DNA of 64,000 bases from NCBI GenBank assembly GCA_037954325.1, contig JBBMNZ010000015.1, positions 12,961,501 to 13,025,500 of the forward strand, read 5' to 3'. A program made the position numbers and the translations under genes. Under the pieces are notes generated by a model that saw nothing but the letters and a program-made list of their open reading frames with translations, ran no database searches and had not been told where the DNA came from. Of this stretch, positions 11,500 to 23,628 are shown piece after piece (positions within the stretch are counted from its first letter, which is position 1; each line of letters begins with the position of its first letter). Source of the stretch: Fistularia commersonii (Eukaryota; Chordata; Actinopteri; Syngnathiformes; Fistulariidae).

Positions 11500-11690
11500 T
11501 GCATGTGATATGGACAGAAAAAAATCTTATTTCTTTTTGGCTACTCCCCCATCTAACGCTATTCTCTGTAACCTTTTCTTTCACACCTACTAAGTTCATG
11601 TTCTCTTTCGCTACATCTATATATATTCTCTTTGGTCCTCCTCTCGGCCTCCTGACTGGCAGTTTCAACCCCATGGACAGTAAACAATGA
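11500..11690 (-). mobile_element. LINE 3' coding fragment B
   Basis: Minus-strand frame reads PVRRPRGGPKRIYIDVAKEN and then NLVGVKEKVTEN, equivalent to the conserved RPKRRYMDV block near the C-terminus of the LINE polyprotein seen at 3.7-4.7 kb. Truncated at both ends. Confidence 0.65.
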
Positions 11691-12529
11691 AAAAAAAAAA
11701 AAAGTCATCTTGTCAGTTGCTATTTCACTGAAAAACATCACAATTCCACGATCAAATCAAGTAATGTAGATCCAGATGATTGAAAAATCACATATTCTCT
11801 GGGGCCATCCCTCTTTCAGTGATAACGGACTCAACTAGTTTTACTTTTCGCTTTTGATAGCATAACAGTCCAAACCTTTGAAAATTGAAAACAGGCTGCA
11901 TTGAGATCAAGATATGTCTATCTTTTTTTTTTTTTTACCTTTCTTTAAATATCATAAACAGCATATGAATAATGTGATGTTAATAGGACGTTGATGAATA
12001 AGACACTGAACAGAAAAAATTTGCATTATCTCCAAACTGGCAGCGTTGAAAATTGCAAGAGGTCTTGTATTTCGGTCTGAATCTTTGAGACACAGACACA
12101 CGTTGTCAAATAGTGGATTCTGGTTGAATTTGTGTCATCGCTGTTATTTGTAAAAGCTTATCATTACCTCATAAAAGTTCAGGAAAATCACAGTTCAAGA
12201 TGAGAGACAAGTGATGAATGTCTCTTACTTTAATTTTTTTTTCAATTGTTTGAAAAAGCACCAGTAACACTGAAAGGAATAATTCACATTTTTTTTCTTT
12301 TACTTTCAATTCATTCTAGAGTCCTCCATTTTGAGTTGAAGGGGCTCCTCAGAGGCAGTAAACAGAGGTATTCGATGAATGTGTGTGTGCAATAGCCGTT
12401 TTAAGCCGTTTGAATGTATTTCATCAAAATGTACATTTAAAAAAAAAATCGAATCGGTCTTCTGTTTTAATTTGCTGCATTACACCAAATATTTCCAACG
12501 CTCATGGTGTATGTCTCTGTGTCTTTCAG
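11691..12529. other. Upstream region of serpinf2; no coding exon
   Basis: AT-rich, with homopolymer runs and no recognisable ORF. The serpinf2 promoter and non-coding first exon presumably lie here or further left, because exon 2 begins at a clear acceptor (GTGTCTTTCAG, AG at 12528-12529) before the ATG. I cannot place the transcription start. Confidence 0.35.
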
Positions 12530-12544
12530 GCTGCGTATTTGGAA

Positions 12545-15500
12545 ATGAAGTTGCGTTTTTTGTTGATTTGTCTGTGCCACCTGGGATGGACTGTAAGAAG
12601 ACCGTAATTGTAGAAGATTGTGCTTTAAGCGATTAATTTGTCTTCCCAATGTGATCTTGAGTGAATACTGACTGTCCCCAGGAGGAGCCCAGTCTGACCC
12701 CAGAAGCTCATGATGCTTCTGTACCTGTAGATAAAGAGATGGAGCTGGAGGAGAACTTTCACAACTGTGCCAGAGGCCAGCTGTTCAACTATGAAGAACA
12801 GCGGGCAATGGGGATTGCCATTGAAAAATTGGGGTTACACCTATTACAAAACCTTCCAGTCGGTCAGCACCAGCCAAACATTGTCTTTTCGCCTCTCAGC
12901 CTGGCCTTTGCACTCGCTCAGCTCACCCTCGGTCAGTTGGAGCATCACATCTAATGCGTAACAAAGATTCATTCATTCACCCACACACTCACAAGCTATT
13001 ACATCATACGCTAATCCATATCGTTGTCAAATCCTGTTGTGACAGCTGGACGCAGTTCGTGTCTCCATAGTTACTAAGTTAGTATCTAAAAAATTAAGTC
13101 CAGATGAAACTAAAAGATTTGACTCGGATGAGACACGATGCTAATCATACAACGCTTCGATTAAATCCAGGTATAGATGTCGTTGCCTCCAATGACATTA
13201 GAGAAAAGGAAAAGAAAAAAAAAACAACTTTTAAATAATTGTGAAATGTTCACCACTTTGCCAATTGCGTGTCAAACAAGTGAGTATCTGGAGCAAGGGA
13301 AAATACATTTAATATGATTTTGTATGACTATAAAAGTGAAGGTAACACTGGCGCTGGTGATCTTAGACCCTACCTCTTATGTGTTCAATATGTTACATTG
13401 CCTTTCTTGGTAAAACCAAATTTGTTTAATCATTAAGTGCAATAAATGGGCAACTTTCTTCAACAATTTACTAAATGGAGATATTTTTGTAACCCTAGTG
13501 AGCAGCTGTTGGGTTTAGACAGCAATGTTATTTTGCTCATGGGATTAAATCTCTGATAACAACCTTGATTTACTTGAGCCTTGATGTTTCTGCAAGAGAG
13601 GTTAGATTAAAATAGAAGTTTGTTTTTTCTTATTAAATCTGTTCATATTGTGCCATCAGTTGCTCCTGTGCCATGTTAAACCGTGATTTATCGCCCAGGT
13701 TCACGCAATGAGACAGAAAAACTGCTGCTGAAGAGCCTCCATGCTAACAAGCTGCCATGTTATCAGCACATGCTGGGGGGATTTATTTCTAATTTGAAAA
13801 ACATGTCACTGGAGGTGGCAACACGCATGTACCTAAAGCCAGGTAAGTGCTGACATTTTTATAATCGGAGCATTTTAATAAAAGACATATTTCATTATCC
13901 ACATTTTTTTTCTCTCCATCTTTACTTTCAGGCTTTGAGGTAAAGTTTTCTTATGTTAAGGACTCCCTTGCCAGGTACACACCATATACATTTGACCTGT
14001 TAGGCCCACAAAAGCAATCTGTTCTTTGGTACTGGTACCATTGGCACAAAATTAAAAAAAAAATGTTATAAGATAAGCAAAGGCAGCTCATCAAACGGGG
14101 TTTGGAAGAGGTTTGCATGATGAGAAACTACAGCAGTCACTCCCCTGAAATAGGTGTGGTTGAAAAATGGGGATGTTGTAATTAGAAATACAGCTAATTT
14201 GTACCATTTTTACTACTCCGTAATTTAATGAAGTTGGAATCGCAATGAGACCTTTGACTTTTTAAACTAGACCATTTCTCTTATTTTGTATTATGGATGT
14301 TGTGAAATGTAAAATATGTATTTTCTTCTCAAGGTACCAATCACATCCCATCCCAATGCCTTCAGTGGAGGAGGTCAACCACTGGGTGAATAATGCCACA
14401 AATGGTCACATACCAAACTTACTGGAAAGTATTTCACATGATGTGGTGCTTATGCTCATCAATGCCATTTATTTCAAAGGTAAACAATTTTAAAACGACC
14501 AGAATGATGTCTTACACTTTAAGTATTGACAGAGATAAAGCAAATAAATTCAAATTCTGATGATTTGACTGATATTTTTATATCAGTAGAGCATCTGACA
14601 ATATTTCATTATTCTGTAACCCAGTCTGAAGACAAACCCACGCATACATTAAAAGCCACTTAATCAAAAAAAAAAAAAAAAAAAAAAAAAAATCAGATTT
14701 ATTCTTGAGGCTGTTTAAAAAATAGTGACTTACCGTTGGCATGTGTGTTAGGTGAGTGGCAGAAAAGATTTGACCCACAAGTGACATCGAAGGAAATGTT
14801 TTACCTGGACAACAAGAACTCATTGTCCGTGGACATGATGAAATCTGCCCAGTACCCACTCCGTTTACTGGACGACGCATATCTGGAGGCCCAGGTAACA
14901 TCTATGGCTCTATTTATGATGGCACTGAAAGTACAGAACATAGAGTATTTTAATTACCTTTCACTTTTAATTTGCTTCCCTTCTTGTTCTTATGTAATAC
15001 AAAAAAAGACCATGTGCAGACGTAACATAAAAAGGCAGAAACAAGGTTTTGCACAAAGCCAACTGAACAGAGCTGCAGTATTTTTTGTCGAAAAATAAAA
15101 CACACTATGGCTGTTCTAACAAAGAATTAGATGAACAATAATCTGAGGTGCTACACAAAAAAAGGGAATTTACACAGCTCAGATTGGAATCTCGGAAAAT
15201 TAAGGACTGGCAGTGTGAATGAGCATGGATGGAGCAGGGAATTAAAAAGGTGTCATAGATTCAAACGTCAAAGTCAAAAAAATAACAAAAAAAAAACAAA
15301 ACAAAAACAAATCAGCAACAGTCAACAAGTGGAAAAATGAGAGTCCACAACAATATTATCTCAAAAGGCCATGGAGCAACCAAAGTTCAGCATTGTAGCA
15401 ATTCAACAGAAATGTTAATTTCTGTCTCGTCTTCCAGGTTGCCAGTTTTCCCTTCAATGGAAACACCAGCTTCTTAATTGTCATGCCCTTGCAAGGCAAA

Positions 15501-16988
15501 GGAAATGTTTCTTCGGTGCTTCCGAAACTGAATATCTCCGATTTGTACAAGCGTCTACCTCGTGAGAAAACAATGCAAGTTCACTTGCCCAAGTTGAAGC
15601 TTCAATACCGTCAAGATCTCAAGGAAGCCCTCACCAGCATGGGTAAGAAAATGGGGGAAAAAATCAGGAAAAAGGATCATTTAGGGCAACAACCTACAGG
15701 ACTGTCTCAGAAAATTAGAATACTGTGATAAAGTTCTTTATCTTTTGTAATGCAATTAAATTTTTTTTTCAAATTTTCATGATATTTTAATATTTTGAGA
15801 CAGGATTTTTAAGTTTTCTCAAGATGTAAGCCATAATCAGCAATATTAAAATAATAAAAGGTTTGCAATATTTCAGTTGATTTGTAATGAATCCGGAATG
15901 TATGACATTTTTGTTTTTGTAATTGCATTACAGAAGATAAAGAGCTTTGTCACAATATTCTAATTTTCTGAGACAGTCCTGTATTAAAAGGTTCCTTACA
16001 CTGACACACACTGTAAATCAGAAACAGTGGTCATGTATACTTACAGGCTCCAATATATATTTGTGGTTCAGACTAATCATTAAAAAAACAGGGGAAATAG
16101 TTTATTTTCAAGATTTTAGAGGATTTTGTAGAAAATAAAAAAAGTTTTTGTTATTCTGAAGAGCTAATCAGTGTCTGTACTGACTGACACCATCAGGTAA
16201 AAATGTATCATGCAACTTCTCAAAAATATACTGAAAATTCATTTCACAGGAAATGACAAACCAAAGTTAGGAGTCGCCGATCCAACTTATGGGCGCAAAA
16301 TGTTCTCCTACATTTCTACCCCTTAGTATCCATAAAGGCTCCTCTTTTTGTCCGATTTCTCAGTATTGATTAAGAGCGAAACACTCCCAACATGAACCAC
16401 CTTTGGGCCGTACAAATGCAATTAGGCGGCAAATTCAGCTTCTTGAAAAGTCGATTTCAAATCCGTGCAAATCGGGATTTCATCCGTCTTCTTTTTCCTC
16501 CATTAGGCCTCGGCACATTATTTCTTGCTCCTGACCTTTCTGGAATTTCTGACCATCCGCTGAGGGTGACAGACATCCACCACGCAAGCACCATTGAACT
16601 GAACGAGGATGGCGTGGAAGCGTCGGCCACGACTGCCGTCACTGCCATGCGCTCTGTCTCCCTCTTTGCTGTCAATTCTCCCTTCCTCTTTGCACTTGTT
16701 GATGATGTCTCTTTAACCCCAATCTTCATGGGCATTGTCACAAATCCCGGCCACAACAACAGCCCCATGTTTAATGACGATCCCAACCGCAATGTTACCA
16801 TGAGCGACCAACCTAGAATGGAGAGTGTGGAAAAAATAGACTGGGAACGCAGGTCGTACAGCGAGACAATGTCGGAAGGGGGCATCAACACACTGTCCTG
16901 CATCTCCCCACCTGGTCACAAAGAGCAACTGCAACAAGGAAACGGACTGGAGACCAACCATACGATTCTCAACAAGCCTGGTGTTTGA
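12545..16988 (+). CDS. serpinf2: Alpha-2-antiplasmin (serpin F2), 8 coding exons
   Basis: Coding exons: 12545-12592, 12682-12931, 13699-13842, 13932-13974, 14334-14479, 14752-14894, 15438-15642, 16507-16988. All introns are GT-AG with matching phases; the total is 1461 nt, 486 aa (human about 491). A signal peptide (MKLRFLLICLCHLGW) starts the protein. The serpin fold follows: NIVFSPLSLAFALAQLTLG near residue 80-100, HWVNNATNGHIPNLL, LINAIYFKG, and the conserved end PFLF...IFMGIV.NP. Family: the secreted, fast plasmin inhibitor that limits fibrinolysis. Cys45 and Cys120 match the position of the human disulfide. The reactive loop reads ATTAVTAMRSVSLFAVN, with P1 Arg at residue 375 (codon 16650-16652). 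Asn-X-Ser/Thr sites occur. The N-terminus lacks the human cross-linking Asn-Gln-Glu-Gln, and the C-terminal extension is unlike the human one and ends Gly-Val. Confidence 0.93.
15695..15983. mobile_element. Tc1-type MITE, copy 1 (serpinf2 intron 7)
   Basis: Ends are inverted repeats of about 65 bp: TACAGGACTGTCTCAGAAAA at the left and its complement at the right (GAGACAGTCCTGTA). The TA at each end suits a Tc1/mariner target duplication. No coding capacity. Six more copies or fragments lie in the window. Confidence 0.85.
16507..16988 (+). CDS. serpinf2: serpinf2 last exon: reactive loop and C-terminal extension
   Basis: Begins GLGTLFLAPDLSGIS, equivalent to the human LGLQELFQAPDLRGIS block. 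The hinge is EDGVEASATTAV, with the small side chains expected of an inhibitory serpin. P1-P1' is Arg-Ser. After GIVTNPGHN a tail of about 75 residues follows with an unpaired-looking Cys (TLSCIS) and an N-glycosylation site (NVT). TGA is at 16986-16988. ATTAAA at 16999-17004 is a possible polyadenylation signal, but it is very close to the stop. Confidence 0.88.
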
Positions 16989-17004
16989 TATTAGACTCAT
17001 TAAA

Positions 17005-17483
17005 AGGACAGTTTGACCAAATGACAGATGCGCTTTTTACATTTTGTACATGAAAATATCAAAATCAGTCTCATTTCTGTATAGTTGATATGGGAATACC
17101 TCACATAGGGGTGCACGTTTCAGTCTATGAGCAGGTAGTTAAAAAAGGGGCTTCGATTTAATTGCAAGGAAACTAAAATCTAGTTGAACACAAAAGAATT
17201 CCGTCTGTTCATCTTTTGTTGTAAACATCAACTAAAAAGAGCTTAATCAACCTATAAAATGCATCTTCAAGTACCCTGGTATTTGCAAGACAAATAATGA
17301 ACTGATCTGGTCCCCTTCCCGTTATTCTAGATTTGAGTAGGTAGTGAAAAACAGTGTCAAAAATACAAGTTATGTTTTTAATGATGAACCAGAGATGGAA
17401 CTCAAGCAAGCATGCGGTCGCAGTATTTGTGACGGTGAAGCCGCGATGCAAAATGCAACTGATTTGAAGATCAGCATGTTCTT
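17005..17483. other. serpinf2 3' flank
   Basis: AT-rich sequence after the serpinf2 stop, presumably 3' UTR and flank. No gene recognised. Confidence 0.35.
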
Positions 17484-17850
17484 CTAGTGGGTGGCGCAGC
17501 GCTGCAGCGGTTAGCGTTTGTGCCTCAAAGCACAAAAATCCTTGTTTCAATTCAAGCAGGTTGGCTTTTTTTGTGAGGAATTAGCATTCTTGCGTCTGTG
17601 TGGGTTTCTTCCGGCATTTCCTTCCGTAATCCAAAAACATGCATTAGGTCATGTTGAAATTCTAAATTGGCGTGTGAATGAGAGAGTGACTGGTTGTCCG
17701 ATCCGGGATGTACCCAACCTCTCGCCCAGTGGATAAGATGCTACCCAGTCGTAACCCAGAGTGCAGTAGTGATATTCCTGGTTCCCAGGTTACTCCCCAG
17801 TCAAACTGGGGTGCAAAATATGCTGGAACAAGTCTGGCATCCATAGAAGA
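17484..17850 (+). repeat. tRNA-like SINE repeat, copy 2
   Basis: Starts GGTGGCGCAGCGCTGCAGCG with an A-box-like head, GTTTCAATTCAAGCAGG as a B-box-like block, then TGTGTGGGTTTCTTCC, AATCCAAAAACATGC and TGTACCCAACCTCTCGCCC, the usual order of this teleost repeat. Confidence 0.7.
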
Positions 17851-18214
17851 TATTTTAATATAAGACTACAGTAAACAAATCACAATATTAAAAAAAATTA
17901 AGGACATGAGAGTGAGGAGTTCTGCTCACTACATACGTTTTTTTTTTAATTTTTTTTTACAAATTTGTATTGAACAAAAATAGTATAAACAGATAATATA
18001 TATGTACAAACAAACATGGCAAAGCAGAATTGAACGTCAATGATACAAACGGGCATGAGGAAACACAAGGACATTCTTTTTGTATGCTATCAATCAACTG
18101 TAAGAGTAAACAGGATTAAAAGTTTGTGAGGAATGTTTAATTCTAGAAAAAAATAAAAATAAATAAAATGAAATAGATAATAAATAAAATAAAATAGAAT
18201 AAAATAAAAACAAT

Positions 18215-18215
18215 A

Positions 18216-18283
<68 letters not shown>
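18215..18283. repeat. (AAAG)n microsatellite
   Basis: About 17 perfect AAAG units. Confidence 0.95.
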
Positions 18284-18284
<1 letters not shown>

Positions 18285-18424
18285 GCTTACTACATACTTA
18301 CCACAACTTGCTGTGTATCCCATTGATATTGACCTTTGGCCCCTCTGCAGGTTTTCTGACTTTTATAAGTTGCTTCTTTTAAGAGAAGAGAAAGAGACAT
18401 GTCACATTGGGTTATACATGCAGC

Positions 18425-18610
18425 AAAACAACAGAGAAATGCATCCAGTGCAGCTAACCCACCACGGATGAACCATGAGCAGAAAAGCAGCTACCGAGCA
18501 GCACCAGGGGAGCAGTTCGGAGTTCAGTGACGGGCCAGGAGGAGTGCAGGACTCCAACCAGGAATGTTCGAGCCTAAGGACAACTTCTCTGACCCCCTGA
18601 GCCACGCAGC
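18425..18610 (-). repeat. tRNA-derived SINE-like repeat, inverted
   Basis: On the minus strand the head reads GAGCTGCGTGGCTCAGGGGG, then CTTAGGCTCGAACATTCCTGG, resembling tRNA A and B boxes. A related copy is at 60310-60470, also on the minus strand. Confidence 0.5.
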
Positions 18611-20080
18611 TCCTTCTGAGGCAGGCGCAGCTTGAAAAGTACTCCATATAACTTTGATTTTGCAATGATCCGATTGCATAAAATTGATCAAAAGATCCCC
18701 CCAAAAACAGCAACTACAACAAAACAAAAAAGTAAACCATTGTAATCATACAACTTTGTAAAAAAGATTGTGGGAAATGCAATTTGTCATGTGAGTAGGC
18801 AAGAAAGTAGGTCAGTAAAACAGTGTAACATGACAATAATTGAAAGTACATTCTTAGGGCAAAATGTGCAGCACTGAAATATTACCGTATATCAAGAATT
18901 GAATTTGAAAAAAAAGCATCAATTTTTAAAAGCATTTAAAAGTTCTAGAGTCATTCATGCCAGTCAAGGTATCAGATGACCAAAAGATTTTCATATGTTT
19001 TGAGGCCCTTAGAGGAATGTCAGGAATTTGAGATATTTCTAGAGGTTTGTCCAACAACCGCGGACTTTCTCTTGTATTTTCTCACCTTATCCATGAATTT
19101 TCAGCAACGATGGAAAGGTGATTTATGTTGTTAGAAATTGCTCCAGCGGGCGAGGCCATTTTTTTTCCTCCATTTTTCATTCTCCATATTGTCAGTGTGG
19201 GCGGCACGGCGGCGCAGTTGTTGCTTGTCTCTAGATTTGATCGACTGGCGACTGGACCAGGCTGGACCATTGAGAGCTGGAATTGGTTCCAGCACCAAGA
19301 CAAGTGCAGTAACAAGCGGTATTAATAATGAATGGATTAATTAATATCGTCAGTGAATAGATGAAGGTAATTCATTGCAAGAATTCATGTTTTTGAAAAA
19401 GAACATTTTTTACCCGGGTGCAAAAAAATATCTCAACAAACAGTCTTCTATGGAATTAAAATCGGAATAATGATATCACTACTGCAAGTACAACTGATAA
19501 TAGTAATAATAATAAAATATATGTATATATATATAAATATAAAATATATATAAAACAATATATAATATATATAATGATAATAATAGGTTTTATAATTATG
19601 ATTATTACCATTATGATTACACATTATTGCATATAATATAATGTATAATAATAATATATAACATATAAGATAATATATAAAATTCAATAATAACAATAAC
19701 AGTAACGATTATTTTTCATTTATTTTGATTATTAGTATTACTTATAATAATGTATTATCATGTATAACATAACCTATCATTTAATAATAATAATATAATA
19801 ACATAATAATGATAACAATGATTATTATTATTGATATATTATATATATTATATAATGATGATGATATTGATGATAAATGGTTGTTATTATTATTTGTATT
19901 GTTATCATTTTATCAATATTCGGTCAAAAAAAAGACTTTTTCTGCACAACTTTTCTCCACTTGGAGGATTTGTATTTCATTGGATCAACTTTGTTCTATA
20001 TTGTAAGACAACAAGTGCAGCTCTTCCTGAGGGGAAAATAGTTTAAATAAATTTTCTAACGGTCTTTACTTCCAGCAACT
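18611..20080. other. Intergenic, AT-rich, with ATAATA-type simple sequence
   Basis: 18611-19199 shows nothing recognisable. 19200-19340 is a degenerate tRNA-like SINE fragment (GGCGGCACGGCGGCGCAG...GGTTCCAGCACC). 19490-19900 is dominated by irregular TA/ATA/AATA simple sequence. Confidence 0.5.
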
Positions 20081-20084
20081 TGCA

Positions 20085-20281
20085 AAATATCCCTCGTTTT
20101 CCCTCGGATCAGATTCTTCTATCAAATTTGGATTCGTTGAACGTCTCCAGCTTTTTTCCCCTCTGCGCGTCCCCGACGTTTCGTGGCAGAAACCGTGCAC
20201 GAGCAAAGATGCGCGTCCCCATCGCTTCAACTGTGCACACACGGTTTCGTGAGACGTGGAGCGTCCTGGAGCAGCGGAGAG
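20085..20281 (+). promoter_or_regulatory. serpinf1: Probable non-coding first exon and promoter of serpinf1
   Basis: An isolated CpG-rich patch in AT-rich surroundings, ending at a good donor (GAGAG|GTCAGT, GT at 20282-20283). The first coding exon of serpinf1 starts at an acceptor (TTTACAG, AG at 22563-22564) only one base before its ATG, so an upstream non-coding exon is required. Mammalian SERPINF1 also has a non-coding exon 1. The start of transcription is not defined. Confidence 0.5.
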
Positions 20282-22564
20282 GTCAGTTCTCTTTTTGTCT
20301 TTTGTTTAGACTCTTTTTTTTTTGTTTTTTTTTTGGCATTGCCATGTCATTTTTGCACACCGTTTTCAAGTTTAGGCTGCAAGATTAACGACGTTTTAAA
20401 ACATTTTAAATCATTATCAGATTTCCATTGGGTTTGCAAGGTATTCTCAGCGTTTTGGGGCTGTTGCATGCAAATGTATTCGGTTCATTTTAACTTGACT
20501 TTAATAACTATATCATAATTATTTGCAAAGTCTTGTTTGGAGCACACCACACTTATATCAATGTATAGCTTTTTTATTTGCACGCTTTCAAATATAGGCT
20601 ACGATAAAATAAACGTGTAATTCCTTGGAGCATCATTTTTTAAATAGTTTATTTATACTCACTGCTACTTTATGAGAAGTTAGTTTTAAATGCATACTGA
20701 TGAATCCTGCAGGTTTGTCAAAAATGTATTTTACTATGCTTATCACATGAATTACATAGTGTATTTTGAAGAATGACTAGTTTTCATTGCTTTCTTAAGT
20801 ATTGCGATCAAATTGTGATTTACAAACCAAATACATTGAGCCTTTCAGAGAAAAAAATACAGGGATACTTCCTTTTATTTCGCAGTTCCCAAGAAACTAA
20901 AAGCACAACTGACTAGATTTAAAAGGTTCAGACAAAATCAAACATTCAAGAATTTCCAAATAGGTCAGAGAACAAAATAATCCAAGAACAATTTATAAGA
21001 AAAACCTTGTGAGTGGGAAAACAGATTGTTTCTTGACATGTTTCCACTCTGTTCATTTTCCAATTCATACATCTTTTGTGCCAAGAAGCAGCAGATATTT
21101 TTCCACTCGACATTTTACATATGCATTTAATTTTAGAGGCAAAAACCTCTGTTTCAAATTAAACCCATTTTATCCAGTAGATATTCTCTTGTTTTGAAAT
21201 GTCTGAAGATTTCACAGCCACCTATTTCCCTTCATTAAATATACTTGCCCGGAAAGGAATAATTAAGGCAACAACAATGAAAAGATTGATTCTCCTTTTT
21301 TTTCTTGTTTCCTTTTTTTTTTTTTTTTTTTTTTTTTTTGGCAATTAAAGAAACAGCCCTGCAGCTCATTGATGTCAGGCATTGGTCAGTAAATTCAGCC
21401 AATGAAAAAATCCTTCCATAAGACGTGTTTCTGCAGGAAACTCATTCTCTGCCACATTATCTTCTAATCTACAAGAAGCCTCGATAGGAAGAGAGGAGTT
21501 TGGTTGTTTTTTCCCTCCTAATATACAACACATGTCACAATTGATGTTGCTTATTTGATAATTGGAATTACTATTATTTTTCAGGATAAAAATGTCTTTT
21601 TCATCCAGTCATTAATTAGAAAGAAAGGAGTAAGCACTCCCACAGGAAGGAACATAGTCATCAGTTTTCTTGCAGCTTACCTATTCTTGTTAAAATAATC
21701 TTGAGAAAACATTGACACATTTGTAAGAGTTTGGAGACGTGCTGTCGCTTTTGTTTGGTGGAACTGTGTTTGTAGGTCCGGATGTGTCTTACTGAGCCTC
21801 TTTCGTCCTTATAGCTCACTTTGAATGGAGAAAATATGATTCAGTGTAAAACCAGTGTTTTAATCTTTCTTCCTCTCTTCATTTATTTTTCAATTTCATT
21901 TTTTTTTTACATTAGACCTTGTGGAATAAGTTGATATGATTTTGAAATGATGCCCTGAAACTGTAATAACCACAAATAACGCCTCCAGGAGGTCTTTCCT
22001 ACCTGAGGCTGTCAGACTTTTTAATTCCTCTCCCTTCAGCCGCATGGAATCTCAAAATCTTAAGCCTTAAAAAAAAAAAAAAAAATCTCACCCGCTTACT
22101 GTAAAGTGTAATAATTTATCTGTATATATATTCATAACTGTGCAATATTTAATTTCATAACAGCTGCATGTGCAATATTTTTTTCATTTTCATACTCTTG
22201 TGTACTCCTTATCTTTCACTTGGTACTAAAGACCTTAATACACTTTATAGCCTTCACTTGTTACTTATGACACTCTATAGTTTATTTGTATTTCTTATCC
22301 TCCCCCCCTTTTTTTTTTTTTACTGTATATACAATTTTCTACTATTATTTATTTTTGTTATGTTTTTCTTGTAACTCTGGCACAACAATTCCCTTTGGGA
22401 TAAATAAAGTTGTTATTCTTAGTTCTTATTCTTAGTCTTACAAATGAAATGTGAATCTTGTGTTGGATAAATGGAATAATTATTTATTCTATTAGACCAA
22501 AGTGGACCTTTTGGTGCAGCAATCCATCCCCTCATGATTGTGACTTCTGTGTTTCTGTTTACAG
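20282..22564 (+). other. Probable serpinf1 intron 1
   Basis: Mostly AT-rich. Contains poly-T at about 21310-21340 and a LINE 3'-end-like repeat at 21997-22440. No coding exon seen. Confidence 0.45.
21997..22440 (+). repeat. LINE 3'-end-like repeat, copy 4 (longest)
   Basis: TACCTGAGGCTGTCAGACTT through CTTTGGGATAAATAAAGTTG with a TTCTTA tail. It keeps an extra internal block (22100-22230) absent from the shorter copies. Confidence 0.65.
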
Positions 22565-22565
22565 G

Positions 22566-23593
22566 ATGAGGCAAACAATTTGTCTGCTTGTGTTTGGTGT
22601 TGTCCTGAACTTTTGTCAGGCTCAGGTAACATTAAAACCTATTTCAATACAACCACATGCTTTTACAGAAAAAAAGCACTTCATATTTCACGCTCAACAT
22701 CTACAGAGGGCAGGATCGGATGCTTTCGGTAGTCATCGTTATTGCAGAAAACCATTGAAAACCAAACTATTTAGTTAATAGTCAAGCTTGCAGTTAGTAA
22801 AGTCTTGAGGACCGAAAGAATGACATCATCGCAGCACAAAAGGGATTTTATCGGTAAGCATCATATCCTGCTTTGAGTTTTTATTGTCCATAAAAATCCT
22901 GAAACGATCCATCCCAAAATGATATCCAATCTTAAGCGTATAGGTTATCTGTCTTCACGCTCTAAATAATAAATAAAAAATAAATGGAATGACCTCCCAA
23001 AGGTATGTTATCATAAATATGGTCTTAACTAATATTTACATGTCATCACTTCACTTATTAGCGTAGATCGCCCAAGTTAGTCGCCCAAGCAAGCTGTTTT
23101 ATTTCATACAATTTAACTCTCCAAATACCAAATTGAAATCACATGGAGGATTTCGTCACGACCTCCTATGGATGACAGGGATAACAATTGTCCAGTTTAA
23201 ACCACTGGATCTAAGTAGCGACATACAGCAAATAAACAAACCCACAATGGTTGTCATTTGGCCAAAACAAAATATTAATTGTTACGCAAGTCCTTTAATA
23301 TTAATAATAATAATAATAATAATAACAATAATAATAATAATTATAATAATAACAATAATGATAATAACAATAATAATGATTATAACAATAACAATAATAA
23401 TAATAATAATAAATACGATTCCCTGTATATGTTCAGCTAAAATTAGAGACTGTTATAAAATGCAAAAAAAAGCTTGTACCAACATAGAGCAAATAAAAAA
23501 AAACCACAATGGTTGTAATTTGGCCAAAAGAAAATATTCATTGTTACGCAATTCCTTAATAATAATAATAATGATAATAATAACAATGATAAC

Positions 23594-23628
<35 letters not shown>

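Noticed and set aside
16457..16903. Minus-strand ORF of 148 codons
   Set aside because: Antisense shadow of the serpinf2 last exon.
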